A stretch of 64,000 bases of DNA from Methylocystis hirsuta (GTDB taxonomy: Bacteria; Pseudomonadota; Alphaproteobacteria; Rhizobiales; Beijerinckiaceae). Within the stretch, counting starts at the first letter, position 1; every line of letters begins with the position of its first letter. The stretch covers positions 2,480,001 to 2,544,000 of the forward strand of contig NZ_QWDD01000001.1 of the NCBI RefSeq assembly GCF_003722355.1, given 5' to 3'. This document shows, piece by piece, positions 61,524-64,000 of this stretch. A model generated the notes under the pieces. It made no database searches. It was not told where the DNA came from and was given only the letters and a program-made list of their open reading frames with translations. The position numbers and the translations under genes are program-made.

Positions 61524-63518
61524 ATGTATGCGACGAAAATTCTCTGGGGTCAGATCGTCGCCGTCCTTTCGATCGTCTTCCTGGGCGTCTGGGCGGCGAC
61601 GCAATGGACGGCGTGGCGTCTCGGCTTTCAGCCCGAACTCGGCGTCCCCTGGCTTTTAGGACCTAACCTGCCCATCTACCCGCCGCCGATCTTTTTCATG
61701 TGGTGGTATCAGTTCGACGCCTATGCGCCGGACATTTTTCTCGAAGGTGCGGGTATCACGACTTCTGCGACATTCGTCGCCATTGCCGCGGCGATCGCTC
61801 TTTCTGTCCATCGCGCCCGCGAAGCGCGCTATGCGACCACATATGGCTCCGCGCGCTGGGCGAATGAAGCGGATATCCACATCGCCGGCTTGCTCAGTCC
61901 CGACGGCGTCGTGCTCGGAGCATTCGGCAACGCCTATTTGCGTCATGAGGGACCGGAACATGTGCTCTGTTTCGCCCCGACCCGTTCGGGCAAGGGCGTC
62001 GGCCTCGTCGTGCCGACATTGCTTGCCTGGTCTGGCTCGGCGATCGTTCACGACATCAAGGGCGAAAATTGGTCCCTGACATCCGGTTGGCGCGCCCGCT
62101 TCGGTCCCGCGCTACTCTTCGATCCAACGAATGCAGACAGCGCTGCCTATAACCCGTTACTCGAAGTCAGGCGTGGCGACGCCGAGGTGCGCGACGTTCA
62201 AAATGTCGCCGACATTCTCGTCGACCCGGAAGGCGCCCTCGAGCGGCGTAACCATTGGGAGAAGACCAGTCACTCCCTCCTGGTCGGCGCCATCTTGCAT
62301 GTGCTCTATGTCGAAGAAGACAAGACGCTCTCCGGAGTCGCTAATTTTCTCTCCGATCCGGAGCGGTCGATCGAAAAGACGCTCAGCGCAATGATGACGA
62401 CGAGACATCTCGGCGACCGCCCTCATCCCGTCATCGCGTCTACTGCCCGCGAACTTCTGAACAAGAGCGAGAACGAACGCTCCGGCGTCCTTTCGACTGC
62501 CATGTCCTTCCTTGGCCTTTATCGCGATCCCGTCGTCGCCAAGGTCACGTCGCGCTGCGACTGGCGGATCGATGATCTTGTTTCCGACCCAGGCCCCACG
62601 ACCCTCTATCTCGTCGTGCCTCCCTCCGACATCAGCCGGACCAAGCCACTGGTCAGGCTAATCCTCAACCAGATTGGACGTCGGCTCACCGAAGACCTCG
62701 ACCGAAAATCGAAACGCCAGCGCCTTCTGCTTATGCTCGACGAGTTCCCAGCGCTCGGCCGGCTCGATTTCTTTGAGTCGGCGCTCGCCTTCATGGCCGG
62801 CTACGGGCTCAAGGCGTTTCTCATAGCCCAGTCGCTCAATCAAATCGAAAAGGCCTACGGCGCTAACAACGCCATTCTCGACAATTGTCATGTCCGCGTC
62901 GCCTTCGCCACGAACGACGAACGCACCGCCAAACGGGTTTCGGACGCGCTCGGCACGGCGACAGAAATGCGCGCCATGAAGAACTATGCCGGCCATCGCC
63001 TCTCACCCTGGCTCGGTCATCTGATGGTTTCGCGCCAGGAGACGGCGCGCCCACTGCTGACGCCCGGCGAAGTAATGCAGCTGCCGCAGGACGAAGAACT
63101 CATTCTCGTCTCCGGCGCGCCGCCGATACGCGCCCGCAAGGTGCGCTATTACGAAGACAAGCGCTTCAAAGAGAGAATATTCGCCCCGCCGAAATCGACG
63201 CTCCGGACCGCCAACGACGATCGCTTGGACCGAAATTGGCCAGCCACCGTCACGGATGCCGCACAAAAGTCGGCCGACCCCAAAGTCGTCGAGCCTCGCG
63301 ACGACGAGGCCGAGGACGCAAATAGCGGGATACGGCGCGAACCCATGCTGCCGGAATATGAGGCGATAACGCCGGAGATTCCTGCGTCGCCAAAGGAATT
63401 CGCCTTTGCAGATGACGAGCCAGACACCGACGCCGTTAACTCGAAGATGATTGGTGATCGGATGCGCTCGGCCGCGCGCCAAGCTTCTCTCGATCCCGAC
63501 GATGGCTTGCAGCTCTGA
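61524..63518 (+). CDS. traG: Type IV coupling protein TraG (VirD4 family)
   Basis: A 664-residue coupling ATPase that links the relaxosome to the Trb channel. Two N-terminal transmembrane segments (ILWGQIVAVLSIVFLGVWAA and ATFVAIAAAIALSV) precede Walker A (FAPTRSGKGVGLVVP) and Walker B (LLLMLDEFPALGRLDF). The C-terminus is acidic. ATG 61524 (MYATKILWGQ) gives the normal TraG length; the frame is open back to 61383 inside rlxS. Confidence 0.92.
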   Translation: MYATKILWGQIVAVLSIVFLGVWAATQWTAWRLGFQPELGVPWLLGPNLPIYPPPIFFMWWYQFDAYAPDIFLEGAGITTSATFVAIAAAIALSVHRAREARYATTYGSARWANEADIHIAGLLSPDGVVLGAFGNAYLRHEGPEHVLCFAPTRSGKGVGLVVPTLLAWSGSAIVHDIKGENWSLTSGWRARFGPALLFDPTNADSAAYNPLLEVRRGDAEVRDVQNVADILVDPEGALERRNHWEKTSHSLLVGAILHVLYVEEDKTLSGVANFLSDPERSIEKTLSAMMTTRHLGDRPHPVIASTARELLNKSENERSGVLSTAMSFLGLYRDPVVAKVTSRCDWRIDDLVSDPGPTTLYLVVPPSDISRTKPLVRLILNQIGRRLTEDLDRKSKRQRLLLMLDEFPALGRLDFFESALAFMAGYGLKAFLIAQSLNQIEKAYGANNAILDNCHVRVAFATNDERTAKRVSDALGTATEMRAMKNYAGHRLSPWLGHLMVSRQETARPLLTPGEVMQLPQDEELILVSGAPPIRARKVRYYEDKRFKERIFAPPKSTLRTANDDRLDRNWPATVTDAAQKSADPKVVEPRDDEAEDANSGIRREPMLPEYEAITPEIPASPKEFAFADDEPDTDAVNSKMIGDRMRSAARQASLDPDDGLQL

Positions 63519-63527
63519 GGACAAAGG

Positions 63528-63956
63528 ATGAAGGGTCGACTGAATTGCTATTTCGACGCTGCGCTCCTTAAGCGCCTCGATGAACTCGCCGCACGCCGAG
63601 GTCTCTCGAAATCAACCATCGTCGAGGCGGCACTCGCCTCTTTCCTCTCGCCCGACGCCGGCGAGCAGCGAGAGGCGGCGATCACCCGACGGCTCGATAA
63701 AATGACGCGCGCGATCGAACGTCTCGAGCGCGATGTATCAATCGGCAATGAAGCACAAGCGCTCTTTATCCGCGCCTGGCTCACCGCGACGCCGCCACTC
63801 CCCGGAGAGGCGCAAGCCGCAGCCCAGGCTAAAGCAAAAGAAAGATACGAGGCTTTCCTCGAAGCGTTAGGACGAAGGCTGGCGAAAGGACAGCGTTTCG
63901 CTAATGAGGTGTCGCAAGATATCGACACAACGAGACCGGAGACATCTGCGCCGTAG
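63528..63956 (+). CDS. CopG-family ribbon-helix-helix protein
   Basis: A 142-residue protein with an N-terminal ribbon-helix-helix (GRLNCYFDAALLKRLDELAA, then RRGLSKSTIVEAALASFL) and a helical C-terminal half. It sits 9 bp after traG and, in related elements, directly before trbB. A role in regulating the trb operon or in the relaxosome is likely from position. Confidence 0.85.
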   Translation: MKGRLNCYFDAALLKRLDELAARRGLSKSTIVEAALASFLSPDAGEQREAAITRRLDKMTRAIERLERDVSIGNEAQALFIRAWLTATPPLPGEAQAAAQAKAKERYEAFLEALGRRLAKGQRFANEVSQDIDTTRPETSAP

Positions 63957-64000
63957 GTCCGCTTGGCGCCAAATTAGGCCCTTCCCGCTTGTTGGCTCCA

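Overview
The window reads as high-GC chromosomal DNA of an alphaproteobacterium of the order Hyphomicrobiales. The evidence is the conserved run dgt-argS-SPOR-nagZ-scpA-scpB-tatA-tatB-tatC-serS-surE-pcm-nlpD, the Rhizobiales-style palindromic repeats, and the transfer module of an ICEMlSym-like element. A methanotroph-type genus (Methylocystis or Methylosinus) is a guess from general style, not shown by any gene here.

Bases 1-34,900 are chromosomal backbone. In order they hold: an MgtA-type P-type ATPase; acetate kinase coupled to a very large membrane-anchored GH94 protein; a metallophosphoesterase, a NUDIX hydrolase, two GNATs and ZapE; then, on the minus strand, the envelope and cell-cycle run listed above. 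That run has been opened in three places. An IS110-group element sits between serS and surE. VapBC and MNT-HEPN toxin-antitoxin pairs sit between scpA and nagZ. An unrecognised, lower-GC orphan gene sits between argS and dgt. Palindromic repeats lie between genes and, unusually, inside the reading frames of dgt, tatB and probably serS without breaking them. erpA and a PfkB-type sugar kinase follow on the plus strand.

At 36,382-36,457 a tRNA-Asn marks an integration boundary. The neighbouring large serine recombinase ends inside the 3' end of the tRNA. An IS1202/ISNCY-type element with a clear 17-bp target duplication sits just upstream of the tRNA promoter. From the tRNA to the window end lies an integrative element. 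Its cargo is a RES-Xre toxin-antitoxin pair, a broken SNase-fold nuclease gene, and a wrecked type I BREX locus: brxL is intact, pglZ is split by an IS630 at a TA dinucleotide, pglX is reduced to its C-terminus, and brxA/B/C are absent. An IS21 abutting half of a second IS630 closes that deletion and also beheads a Toprim gene.

Bases 49,916-63,956 are the conjugative backbone: Toprim remnant, DUF2493, membrane protein, DUF736, a divergent XRE/DUF2285 pair (QseC/QseM-like), a DUF6499+DUF2285 pair in two overlapping frames (FseA-like, requiring a +1 frameshift), an RdfS-like excisionase, a RepA-like initiator followed by three iteron-like repeats, DUF2840, TraF, a lytic transglycosylase, a DUF3363 relaxase, TraG and a CopG protein. 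The Trb secretion genes would be expected just beyond the right edge. The regulatory genes would control excision (FseA switches on RdfS; QseM blocks FseA). TraF, the transglycosylase, relaxase and TraG would carry out transfer. These role assignments are by analogy with ICEMlSymR7A.
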